Shown: piece after piece, positions 13,701 to 23,300 of the stretch
Numbering within the stretch: the stretch's first letter is position 1
Layout: the number at the start of each line of letters is the position of its first letter
Origin: a virus
DNA: 24,239 nt
Strand: one strand, 5' to 3'
Virus record (IMG/VR): IMGVR_UViG_3300037189_011725
Coordinates: 1 to 24,239 of that record
The notes under the pieces: model-generated
Told to the model about the DNA's origin: nothing
Database searches by the model: none
The model's input: only the letters and a program-made list of their open reading frames with translations
Made by a program: the position numbers and the translations under genes

Positions 13701-16700
13701 AAAGATTTAGCTGTAAAAGTGCAGGGTATAGAAACAACGCTAGAATTAATTAAATCAAATATTGAATTAAAACTAGCAATTGAAAAAGATACTGCACAAC
13801 AAGTTATTGACAGTTCTAAGTCTACTCCTGCACAAATAGCTGCTGCTAAAGCAACTGTTGAAAAGGCAGGATTTAAACAGGAAATTATTGGCTCTGCTAC
13901 TCCTCAAGCTACATCTAATAAATTTGCTACAAGCGGAAACGAACTTCAAAGAGATGCCGCTAAAGAGGCTCAAAGTTCTGTAAAAGTATTAGTTGCTGGT
14001 CAAAATACCCTTAATGAACTTAAAGCTAGTGGAGCAGCTATTGATATACGTGCAGCTATTGAAACTGCACGAGCTCGCGGAAAAGCTGCAGCCGATCAAA
14101 AACGTCAAATAAATGCTTCATTACAAGAACAAGTAAAACAACTAGACGTAACTGAAAAATTAAACGGAACTTTAACAGCTGCGCAGTTTGCACAAAAACA
14201 AACTCTACAAACTCAAATTAGGCAAAATGAAAGTGCAGCAATATTGCTGGGCTTACAAACTGAGATTAAAGCGTTAGAATCTACTAAAGTACAAGACAGT
14301 GATCAAGCACGTAAAAAAGACGAACTTGCTGCTAAACGAGCTGAACTAGGCAGACTACAAAGTGCTGAAAGTGGTAAAGCCAGCGTTCAAACTGAAGAGC
14401 AAAAGCTACAGTTAATGGAACAGCAGCTTAAAAATATTGAGTTACAATATCGTATAAAAACAGCAGATCGTGACGAGGAGTTTAAGTCTGCAGAAAGTAT
14501 CTTGCAACTAGAGGCTCGTAGAACAAGCCTACAAGAAGAAATTTTAAATGCTTCACAAAGTATGGGTTTTATTCTACAAAAAGAATTTTTAACTCAAAAA
14601 GAACTAATTGATCTTAGAAAACTTGATAATAGCTATGCTCAAGATAAATTAAACACAATAAACAAGGCTAATCAAGAATTAGATTTACAGCAAAAAATTA
14701 TTGCTAGTGCTAATGAAAAACTTAAAGTTGCACCAGCTAATGCAGAGGCATCGGCTGATAAAGCGCGTGCTGAAAAAGCTCAAACAAGAATTAACCAAAC
14801 ACTTCAAGGCACTTTAGCTATAATTGAACAGGAAAGAGTTGCTAGAGAAAAGAATATTAAACTAGCTGCTGATTTAGCTAAATTTGAAGCTGGAACAGCA
14901 GAAATAGCAAAAGAAAAATTAACTATTCTTGATATGCAGATTGAAAAAGAAACCCTTTTACGCGACATTGCTAAATCTAAAATAGACTTAGACTCAGCTA
15001 CTCTAGAACGTAAAAAAGATACGCTGTTAATTACTCAGTCACAGTATTTATTAGAAAAAGGTATTATTGAGCAAAAACAATTACAATCTAATGCTGATGA
15101 TAAAATTGCTAATGCAGAGTCTGCGGCCGCTAAAAAGAGAGTTGAATTAGAGAAAAATCTAGCTGATGCTAGAAAACGCGCCGAATTAGTTAGACAAAAT
15201 CAACCTTTAGAAACACAAATAGATGAATTTACTGGCACACAAACATTTGGTCCACCAAGTGCTGCGCTACAAGCAGCAGAATTAGCAGTAAAGTCACTTG
15301 AAGCACAAACTGAAAATTTGGAGGCTAATCTTAAAAATCAAGTAGACACTATTCGCGGCATTGTAAAGCAAGAAAAAGAACGAGCACTAGTTAATTCTCA
15401 ACTAGCTGTATTTATTGAAAGACAAAATGAAGAGTATAAGCGACAAAAAGATCTTAGAGACGTAGAAGCACTACAACTACAACTAATAAGCAATACAGAA
15501 CAAAGTAAGTTAACTTTACAATCAACTTACCTAGAAGGCAGAAAATCAATAGGATTTATACTTGACGCAGAATATCAAAAACAAAAAGGCTTACTAGACT
15601 TAGAAAAATCTAAGGCAGATAAGATTATTCAACAAAATAACTTAAAAAAGACCGCTGCAGAGCAAGCTGACACAGATAAGAAAAATCTTGAATTAGCACA
15701 AGAGCGTTTAAGAATTGCTAATGCTAGTGCTCAACGTGAACTTGATGAAAAAAATAAGCTATTATTTGGCCAAGGACTACAGTTTGAATCAACACAACCT
15801 ACTAGTAATAAAACTCAGGCACAGATAACAGCAGAACAAGATTTAGCTACTGCAACAGCAACTCAAGCTGCTAATAAAGCAATTTCAGACGAAAAACAAG
15901 CTGCACTTGATAGGGAAGCTGCAGCTCGTGAAAAAATAATAAGTTTACAAGCTAGACAAAATGTATTGCAGGCTGAGCAAACTGAGTTAATGAAAAAAGT
16001 TGGTGCTGCAACTGAAACACTTAATGCGCTATTTGCTGGTATGGGTGGAAATACCCCTCAAATTGCTAAATCAATTGGTGATATAGGTACAGCTATTATA
16101 TCTAATAGAAAAGAACAAGAGATTTTAAATAACAAACGCGAATCAGAAGTTGAAATCGCAAAATCTTCTAGCGATACTCAAGGCGAGTACTTAGAAAAAT
16201 TAGGCGGTATTAACAAAAAGTTTGCCAAAGAACAGCAAAAATTAGATGTAGATACTGCAATGAAAAGTGCTGGTGCTGCTAAAATGATGTTTAAAGAAAA
16301 AACAGCTGCTTATAAAGTATTTGCTGCTTTTGAAAAAGCAATGATGGTAGTTAAGCTAGCTACTTTAGCTGCAGAAATTTCAGGAGAACTTGGTCTTACT
16401 GCAGTAAGCGTAGCTGCAAGTGGAGCACGTGCTGGTGCTAAAGGTACTGAATCTATTGTTAATGCAATGAAAGATTTACCCTTTCCTATTAGTTTAGCGG
16501 CTGGTGCTGCTGTAGCTGCAATAGTAGCTTCACTATTAGGCAGTGCATTTGCCAAAAAACCAACTGGTTTTGGAGGTGTTACTGCAGCTCAGCGTCAAGA
16601 AACCCAAGGCACTGCTATGGGGTATAATGCTGAAACTGGTGAAAAAATACAAGTTCGTCGTGGTGTATTTGGTGATGAAAATGCAAAAAGTGAATCTATT

Positions 16701-18824
16701 AACAATTCATTAAAACTAATTGCTGCAAATAGCGTAGACGGTTTAGATTATGATAATAAGATGCTTAATGCATTAAATAACTTAAAAGATGCATTAACAC
16801 AATCTTCACAAGCACTTTTTGGTATTAAAGGTTTGCGTGCTGGTAGTATGTTTGGTACTCAAGAAGGTACTAATACTAGTGGTGGTTTTTTAGGAATTGG
16901 TGGATTATTTAGCAGTTCAACAACTCGTAGTATTGTGGACAGCGGATTACAATTAAAAGGTACTTTTTTAGAGCTTGCTAGAACTGGTGGTGGTTTGATT
17001 AATACTTTTGAAGTAGTAAGTACGACTACTAAAAATAGTGGATTTTTAGGTCTAGGCGGTAGTACTAAAACTAGTCAGTCAACAAACTTTAGAGATTTAG
17101 GTATTACAGACCCTAAAGCTGAAGCATCTTTACGAGCTGCTTTTGGTTATGCTGCTGATTTAATATCTAGTGTTGGTGAACAGGCCGGCAAACTTCCACA
17201 AGAAATTGAAACCGCTATGAGTAACGCCAAAATAGACGAATTAGTCTCTTTACGTGGTTTAACTGGTGAAGACTTTATTAAACAACTAGAAGCCGTAGTA
17301 GGTTCAGTACTAGACGATACTGCCCTAGTACTATTTAGCGAGTTTGAAAAATTTGCTAAATTTGGTGAGGGTATGCTAGAAACTGTGGTTCGTGTAGTAG
17401 ATACCAATACCAAGGTTAATCAAGCTATTAAAAATATTGGTACTAGTGTTGCTGGTCAACTTACAGAAACTTTTACTAAATCATTTTTTGGATGGACATA
17501 TAGCACCGGAGTTATTACTACCACTTACGATAAACTAACTAATGATATAACTGAAGCACTAGTAAAAGCTGCCGGTGGTTTAGATAAGTTTTTAGATAAA
17601 GTAGAGGGTTTTAGATCAAACTTTTTAACTGAACAGGAGCGTTTAGCGCCAATTGCTCAAGCGTATCGCAAAGGTTTAACTGACTTAGGTTATAGCGCAG
17701 ATATTAGTCGTGATCAACTTAAACAGTTAATACAAAACTTTAACCTATTTGATCCTGCTGCTGGGCGTGCTGGTAAAAGTGCAGAACAAACTTATGTAGC
17801 ACTACTTGATATTGCAGATGGTTTTGATAAAGTAGCAGATGCTGCTGAAGCTGCTGCTAAAAAAGTCAGCGATGAGCGTGAAGGGCTACAACGTAAACTA
17901 GATGAATTATTAATGTCTAATACACAGTTACGTGAATTAGATATTCAAAAAATAGATATTACAAATCGTGCACTTCAACGTCAAATCTGGGCACAGCAAG
18001 ATGTACAAACCGCAGCTAAAGCACTACAAACTAGATTAAGTGATGTTACTAAAACTATTAATGGTCAAATTACTAGTTTAACAGATTACCGTCAATCATT
18101 AATGGTTGGTGATAAATCTACACTTACACAAATTGAGCAGTATCAACAAGCTAAACAAAACCTAACAGAATTATTTAGAACAGCTAATGATTCTACAGCA
18201 ACTGATGAAGTACGTAATGTTGCACTAGGTAAAATACAAGGTGCTAGTGATCAGGTACTTGGACTATCTCGTCAACTATACGCCAGTGGTGCACAGTACA
18301 GCGCAGATCAAGCAACAGTTATTGGTATCTTAGATGCTACTAAAGCTGACCTAGAAAAACGCAAAACTGATGCACAACTACAATTAACACAACTACAAAA
18401 TAGCAATAGTTTCTTGGAGAATATTCAAGCCAATACAAAATCTACCATGGATTTGTTGGCAGAGTTCTTAGCAGCTCAATCAGTGTATACTGCAGCAAGT
18501 AATCAACCAGGTGCTAGTCGTGCAAGTTTTGCTGTGGGTACAAACTACGTGCCACACGACATGACTGCTGACATTCACCGCGGTGAACGCATTATACCTG
18601 CTGCTGATAATGTTACACTAATTGCTAATAACAAAGAAATGTTACAAGAAATTCGTCAATTAAATCAGCGAATTGTTAATCTAGAACAAGCAATTGTTGA
18701 AGGAAATATGATTAATGCAGCTGCAACTGATCGTAACACTGATGCAATTGTTGTAGCAATTGAGTCTGGTACAGACACTACACTACAATTTAATAGACTA
18801 CAAAAGAAGGGTACAATTAAATGA
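10800..18824 (+). CDS. Tape measure protein, very long
   Basis: A 2,674-residue tape measure protein that sets tail length and is later ejected toward the host membrane. The N-terminus is low-complexity (Ala/Ser/Thr/Gln). Hydrophobic stretches lie near residues 118-150, 320-350 (LASSPTALYTTVAAISALL), 575-600 (WGAALAAGIEIAALLSSWI) and 1,825-1,920 (about FPISLAAGAAVAAIVASLLG). Residues about 1,060-1,800 are dominated by Gln/Lys/Glu/Ala-rich coiled coil. The C-terminus has the family signature GTNYVPHDMTADIHRGERIIPAADN near 2,580-2,604, then a short coiled coil. I see no peptidoglycan hydrolase motif by eye. AGGAG lies 4 bases before the ATG, and the stop overlaps the hub gene by 4 bases. It follows the chaperones, as usual. 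Confidence 0.96.
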   Translation: MATENTTNHIVNVTDEGTTDKVIKKIGTLLSKVEAVQAAASKINMGSTAQATTQTSTPKGYSAASASIPSSGTAGSRAAAQSAKPSGMETQQYNALRGTAGVTGASARDFAKQSEGMGGLVRLYATFAANLYAVTAAFNGLKTAMDTTNMIRGLDQLGASSGVALGSLSKQLLEVTQGALSMRESMKVTAQVTSAGLGSQAVLKLGEAGTKIAQALGLDAADSITRLTRAVTKLEPELLDELGIFVKIDDVVQKYALSVGKTSAQVTEFERRQAFLNAVIDQSKSKFGDIAVDVNPYNQLAASLANVGQKIAEVINTAIGPLVSLLASSPTALYTTVAAISALLVKQAVPAIGDFRNSLRASVAEAADFAKRKAEDAVAAEAARAKQIEDKVRSSADKQVKIVEDAEAKIDALKDPAKKKGGLLAKVAKADAGEIEDKGYIQKLRDKAAAEEKKGRTESAQSHREYATALEGHVAAEKELFRVQAEARAAAEKDPSLLSTRGQAIKSSLDSQLQLTKANIIANAGYAGSIDSLSGAWSGLKKEIKDANLTGFTKATTTLQGGFAILTGKISTAVSAFGTWGAALAAGIEIAALLSSWISKNYQEMVKFDQSMDQLKATTKNTAAVLEKFSQIDPLGKLAVTSTLARATALNELTQGVEKTIDALLTVDKASNAWDRFWDGAFSVVGKDLKSTNSREIGVAIAESIALADTGPAKDAYIAKIKEITGGKGTTAAGFVEFADTSNADKYKDAVKKITEAQKDFNKSQQESASRLQAVQDSFKNTNKAYSELAQSLSGSTPLSKFAEQIQTSAFTLTDSLKSPEQSIKTIIGLLNNPTEAGFLSKESYDRLMASSEEIRNVYKEIQFQEATIREKQAKLADPSIGGVERADIQDVIKRAEEQIRKLQASAVTIASPIVKALSEDNFRIAGQALAQETAASLNKASETIRKSYGSLFTGERAVSFEQDIAKKDLAVKVQGIETTLELIKSNIELKLAIEKDTAQQVIDSSKSTPAQIAAAKATVEKAGFKQEIIGSATPQATSNKFATSGNELQRDAAKEAQSSVKVLVAGQNTLNELKASGAAIDIRAAIETARARGKAAADQKRQINASLQEQVKQLDVTEKLNGTLTAAQFAQKQTLQTQIRQNESAAILLGLQTEIKALESTKVQDSDQARKKDELAAKRAELGRLQSAESGKASVQTEEQKLQLMEQQLKNIELQYRIKTADRDEEFKSAESILQLEARRTSLQEEILNASQSMGFILQKEFLTQKELIDLRKLDNSYAQDKLNTINKANQELDLQQKIIASANEKLKVAPANAEASADKARAEKAQTRINQTLQGTLAIIEQERVAREKNIKLAADLAKFEAGTAEIAKEKLTILDMQIEKETLLRDIAKSKIDLDSATLERKKDTLLITQSQYLLEKGIIEQKQLQSNADDKIANAESAAAKKRVELEKNLADARKRAELVRQNQPLETQIDEFTGTQTFGPPSAALQAAELAVKSLEAQTENLEANLKNQVDTIRGIVKQEKERALVNSQLAVFIERQNEEYKRQKDLRDVEALQLQLISNTEQSKLTLQSTYLEGRKSIGFILDAEYQKQKGLLDLEKSKADKIIQQNNLKKTAAEQADTDKKNLELAQERLRIANASAQRELDEKNKLLFGQGLQFESTQPTSNKTQAQITAEQDLATATATQAANKAISDEKQAALDREAAAREKIISLQARQNVLQAEQTELMKKVGAATETLNALFAGMGGNTPQIAKSIGDIGTAIISNRKEQEILNNKRESEVEIAKSSSDTQGEYLEKLGGINKKFAKEQQKLDVDTAMKSAGAAKMMFKEKTAAYKVFAAFEKAMMVVKLATLAAEISGELGLTAVSVAASGARAGAKGTESIVNAMKDLPFPISLAAGAAVAAIVASLLGSAFAKKPTGFGGVTAAQRQETQGTAMGYNAETGEKIQVRRGVFGDENAKSESINNSLKLIAANSVDGLDYDNKMLNALNNLKDALTQSSQALFGIKGLRAGSMFGTQEGTNTSGGFLGIGGLFSSSTTRSIVDSGLQLKGTFLELARTGGGLINTFEVVSTTTKNSGFLGLGGSTKTSQSTNFRDLGITDPKAEASLRAAFGYAADLISSVGEQAGKLPQEIETAMSNAKIDELVSLRGLTGEDFIKQLEAVVGSVLDDTALVLFSEFEKFAKFGEGMLETVVRVVDTNTKVNQAIKNIGTSVAGQLTETFTKSFFGWTYSTGVITTTYDKLTNDITEALVKAAGGLDKFLDKVEGFRSNFLTEQERLAPIAQAYRKGLTDLGYSADISRDQLKQLIQNFNLFDPAAGRAGKSAEQTYVALLDIADGFDKVADAAEAAAKKVSDEREGLQRKLDELLMSNTQLRELDIQKIDITNRALQRQIWAQQDVQTAAKALQTRLSDVTKTINGQITSLTDYRQSLMVGDKSTLTQIEQYQQAKQNLTELFRTANDSTATDEVRNVALGKIQGASDQVLGLSRQLYASGAQYSADQATVIGILDATKADLEKRKTDAQLQLTQLQNSNSFLENIQANTKSTMDLLAEFLAAQSVYTAASNQPGASRASFAVGTNYVPHDMTADIHRGERIIPAADNVTLIANNKEMLQEIRQLNQRIVNLEQAIVEGNMINAAATDRNTDAIVVAIESGTDTTLQFNRLQKKGTIK

Positions 18825-20356
18825 AAACACTAACACAGATAAAGGCTTGGCTTAATACGCCAAGTCATATTAAGTGCACACTAGCAGATATTACTGAACT
18901 GGGTTCCCAATTTAGTAATCTTAGTAGTGGTGTCCTAAACTTATCTAGTGTAGCGTATACTGATAGCGGCACCGCCTATGATGCTTGCATTATAGGCGGA
19001 CTAAATTTTAGTGAACAGCTAAACTTAGATGGTGCCGCTAGCCTAAGTTTTGGCGCCATTAACTTAGTAAATACCTACGGTGTTAATGACCAATTTTTAA
19101 CCTATATCTGGAATCGTAGGCCAATTAAGATTTACTTAGGTGATCCTAGTTGGCCTAAAAGTGACTTTGTGTTAATATTTGACGGTTTAGTACAAGACTT
19201 GACTACAAATGGTGAGGGCGAGTTAACTTTAAGTCTTTTTGATAAGCTACAGTGGTTAAATGATTCATTAACAGAAAGTACACTAAAGTCCCTGACTGGA
19301 TATAGCGAGGCTCAAAAAACAGTTAATGGTGTTGTTACACCAAATGAAACTATTTTACCCATTGTATTTGGCGAATGTTTTAATGTTCAGCCATTATTTG
19401 TAGACAACGGCACTTTTGGTAATACTGGTAATGTGTACATGGTGCATAAAGGCTTAGTGGATAATATAGTAGAAGTCAGAGACAATGGTGTACCTGTTGA
19501 AGTAGTAAAAAATTTAAACTCAGGAACTTTTGCACTAACTACTACGCCTTTTGGAACCATTACTTGTGACATCCTAGGTGACGCTACCGGTAGTTATACT
19601 AATACTATTCCCGGTATTATTAGTAAAATTTGTACTAGTAGTAGTTATGGTACACTAAGTACTAATAGGTTTACTAGCAGTGATTTAAATCTAGGTACTG
19701 ATACTCGTGCTGTTGGCGTTTACATTAACAGCAAAACAAATATGTTACAAGTTTGTAATGAACTTGCACAAAGCATTAATGCCAGTTTAATAAGTCCTAG
19801 TGTAACTGTTAATTATCAAACTGGCGAAATATCTGCAAGTAAACTTAGATTAGTAGAACTCAAAGTGCCTAGTGGAGATGCTGTTGTTGAATTAAATGAT
19901 GATTATATGGTAGTGGGTACTTTGGCAATTACTGAAATTTTTCCTGTAAAGCCCTATGTTAAACTAGGATACTGTAAAAATTTTACTACTCAACAAACTG
20001 TAGCTGCTGGTATAAATCCTGCTAGTAAGTTTGATGAAGAATATTGGTATATTTTGGATCAAAATACTACTAATAAAACCTTGTATAGAGATGCGGGTAC
20101 AGTGCAAGAAACTCCCACGTTATTAATTACTACAACAGATGCTACCGACGAGGCAACTAAAAGATTAACACTATGGGAAAAGCCTAGAAAATTAATTACT
20201 GCTACTTATTTACCTCACCACTTATTTACTCAGTTAGGTGATATTGTTACTATTAAATCTAGTAGATTTGGTTTAAGCAATGGTGAATTGGGTATAGTAT
20301 ATAGCATTAATAGAGACTGGATTACCGGAATGGTACAAATTGGAGTTTTAGTATAA
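18821..20356 (+). CDS. Tail hub / distal tail tip protein
   Basis: A 511-residue protein, coupled to the tape measure gene by an ATGA overlap. It is strand-rich, without membrane segments. An N-terminal region with IGGLNFSEQLNLDGAASLSFGAINLVNTYG leads into IWNRRPIKIYLGDPSWPKSDFVLIFDGLVQDL, a text I know from phage tail proteins placed between tape measure and fibre. Further on come TILPIVFGECFNVQPLFV and a C-terminal part ending IVTIKSSRFGLSNGELGIVYSINRDWITG, where the strands resemble baseplate hub proteins that cap the tube. It most likely forms the ring that ends the tube and carries the fibre protein. The exact family (Dit, hub or gpJ-like N-part) cannot be fixed by eye. Confidence 0.75.
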   Translation: MKTLTQIKAWLNTPSHIKCTLADITELGSQFSNLSSGVLNLSSVAYTDSGTAYDACIIGGLNFSEQLNLDGAASLSFGAINLVNTYGVNDQFLTYIWNRRPIKIYLGDPSWPKSDFVLIFDGLVQDLTTNGEGELTLSLFDKLQWLNDSLTESTLKSLTGYSEAQKTVNGVVTPNETILPIVFGECFNVQPLFVDNGTFGNTGNVYMVHKGLVDNIVEVRDNGVPVEVVKNLNSGTFALTTTPFGTITCDILGDATGSYTNTIPGIISKICTSSSYGTLSTNRFTSSDLNLGTDTRAVGVYINSKTNMLQVCNELAQSINASLISPSVTVNYQTGEISASKLRLVELKVPSGDAVVELNDDYMVVGTLAITEIFPVKPYVKLGYCKNFTTQQTVAAGINPASKFDEEYWYILDQNTTNKTLYRDAGTVQETPTLLITTTDATDEATKRLTLWEKPRKLITATYLPHHLFTQLGDIVTIKSSRFGLSNGELGIVYSINRDWITGMVQIGVLV

Positions 20357-23300
20357 ATGACAACACCTGTTAATTCTAGACGTGCAGCTTTAGAAGCTAC
20401 ATCTCCTCGCATACTGCAAGTTGGGGATAATTATATTAATTTAACTGTAACTAGTCAACAGTTTAAAATTGGTACAGATAATCAGCCAAATCCTGCATCT
20501 GTAACTATTACTGCTAATTTAGTAGGTGTTTTAGCAGGTACTGTTACATTTAATACTAATGTAGTTCCTAATCAATTTGTAGCTGGTACTACATTTACGG
20601 GCACAATTGCTTTAAATAGCAATATTTTAACAACAATTAATACTCCTGGTGTACCAGCAGTAGGTATGGAATTAACCGGTGGTAATATTCAGCCTGGCAC
20701 TTATATTGTTTCAGGTTCAGGTACTAACTGGATAGTAAGTAAAACTCAAACACTTGCAACATCTGCGGCTACACTAACGGGTAGTCCGCATACACGGTCG
20801 GGTAATACACTTACTATAACACCAGCAATTATGGCTAGTGATTATGTAACTGTTACTGCTAGTATTACCTATCAAAACGTTACATATACTTCTGCTCCTG
20901 TTAGTATTACTAAAATTTACAATAGTATACAAGCCAGGCTATCACAAACATTTAAAATCTATGCTAGTTATGATGATGGCACTGGTTATAATATACCACT
21001 ACCAATATCTCAACTAAATAGCACTGACAGAATATATTTAGATTTATATAACGGAGACTATGCTTTTAACCGCGGAACTGCTGGTAATATTACATACTCA
21101 CCACTAGCTAATACTGTAGTTGCTAAAAATGGATTAAAAGTTTATTTAAGTTCTGGCGATCCTAGTATTGATCCTACTATTACTGGTACTTCTATTACTA
21201 CTGGTAATGTTTATAAAATAGCAACAACAGGAAATCAAACTGCATTTGGTGCAGCTAATAATACTGTAGGAACAATTTTTACTGCTACACAAAACGGAAC
21301 ATTAACTAGTGGTACAGTTTCTATAATTTTTTCTGCTGGACAAGTAATAATTGAAGAAGATACCCCAGGATCTTGGACTACTCTTGACCCTACTAATTTT
21401 ACATTAACTGCAACCAGAAGTGGCGTAAATTACAGCGCTATTTTTAATGTAAGTAAACAAAGACAGGGTATGGGTGGTATACAGTATGGTACAATTAGTC
21501 TATATCGTTGGTCCGCAATAGACCCTAGCGCAAATCAGGGAGCTCTTTTACCCAAAGGCACTAGTACCTATACTTGGTATTCACAGTCGCATGTATACAA
21601 CCCTACAGCAGTACAGGGTAATCTTGATAGTTGGACTGTTGCAATACCCACTAAACCCACAGATAACTACACTTATTTATTGTGGAAAATTACTAAATCC
21701 GTTCAACAACAATCGGCTAGAGATGTAACTATACAAACATTAACAGGTATTACATGGACTAGTGATTATAAACTTACTGAAGTAACTACTACTAGTAATG
21801 AATTTGTTAAAACTAAAACAGCTACATTATATCAAAATGGTATTGGTGCCGCACCTGATGCTCCTACAGGTAGCGCAGTCTATAATTGGACAACTGAAAC
21901 ATTAGATGTTTCTGGTACTTCTCTAAATTTTTGGACAGTAACTATTCCAGCCGAACAAGAAGGCGTTGCACTTTACACGTTTAATGTAGACCTAATAGAA
22001 TCTAAAACTACTACTTCAACTACTGTTTATTGGGATAAAGGATATTCAAAATTAGTTACTATTTACGGTAAAAATTCAATTGTAGCTAGATTTGACAATG
22101 GTACGCATGCCATTCCTTGTGACTATCTAGATAGTGAAGCTAGTAGAAATTTTAGTAACAGCGGTACAAAACTAGTTGCCTATGACGGTACTACTGTTTT
22201 AACAGCTATTAGTGATGATACTGTGTTTAGTAAAGGTACATATAAAGTTAGTACTGCTGCTGATGGCGTAACTGTTGGCACAAAAACTGTGGGTGGTACT
22301 GCTGGTTTTACATTTGGCAATATTACAGCTGCAACTTTTGCTAGTACTACAACTGGTAGCATAACTTTTACACTTACTGGACAAACCCTAACTGGCACAG
22401 CATTTACATATAAACTAGTACAAACATTTACTAAAACACCTAGAGGTGATCCAGGTATTAACTACTGGATAGTAACAGATGCATCAGTTATTAGTAAATC
22501 ACTTGGTGGAGCATTTACACCTAGTACTATTACAGTAACTGCTAAAAAATCTGTGGCAGGGGTGGCCTCAGATTACGCTGGTTGGTTTAAAATTTATAAA
22601 AATTCAGATCCAGCTGCAGTATATACAAGCAATGCTGCTGAATCAAGTAAAACTTATACAATACCAGCAGACACTACACAGTTAAAATTTAGAGTATATG
22701 ACAGTAATCCAGACGCACAAACTGGTAGTAAGATTATACTAGACGAAGAAATTGTGCCAGTTGTTAACGACGGACCTACTGGTAATATTGGCAATAGTGC
22801 TCGTCGTGCCTATGTAAAAACAACTACTACTCCTGCTAGTAGTGGTGACAATGGTCCTAGCACATATACAGCAACTGGTGATGCTTTACCAAGAGATAAT
22901 GTTTGGTTTACTAAAGATGTGGCAACTGGACGTGGTGTATGGGCATCTACTCCTCAACAAATTGCTGAAGGCGAAACACTATATCAAAGTGATGGTATTT
23001 TTGTTTATGGTGGTAATACCACTTGGGGATTCCCTTACATTAGCGCCTTAAAAGTAGGTAACCTAAGTGCAATTACAGTAAATACTGGTGATTTATATGT
23101 AAGTGGCAGTATTCGTGGCGGAGCAAATTCCACAAAAGATTCAACTATTGATTTGACCACAGGTTCCGGCTACTATATTAGCAGTACTGGAAGTTTTAGG
23201 ATTGGTAATCCTACAACTAATTACCTAAAGTGGGATGGTACTGATTTAACTATTAATACTACTGGTGCTGTAAAAATTGGTAACACTACTAATTATTTTG

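Noticed and set aside
10946-17413. Many short frames on both strands inside the tape measure gene
   Set aside because: A long AT-rich coiled-coil gene leaves frequent chance open frames; none has a start signal or recognisable protein.
22180-22398. Two overlapping minus-strand frames in the fibre gene
   Set aside because: They arise from repeated Thr/Ser/Gly codons read backward; compositions are biased and they overlap each other and the fibre frame.
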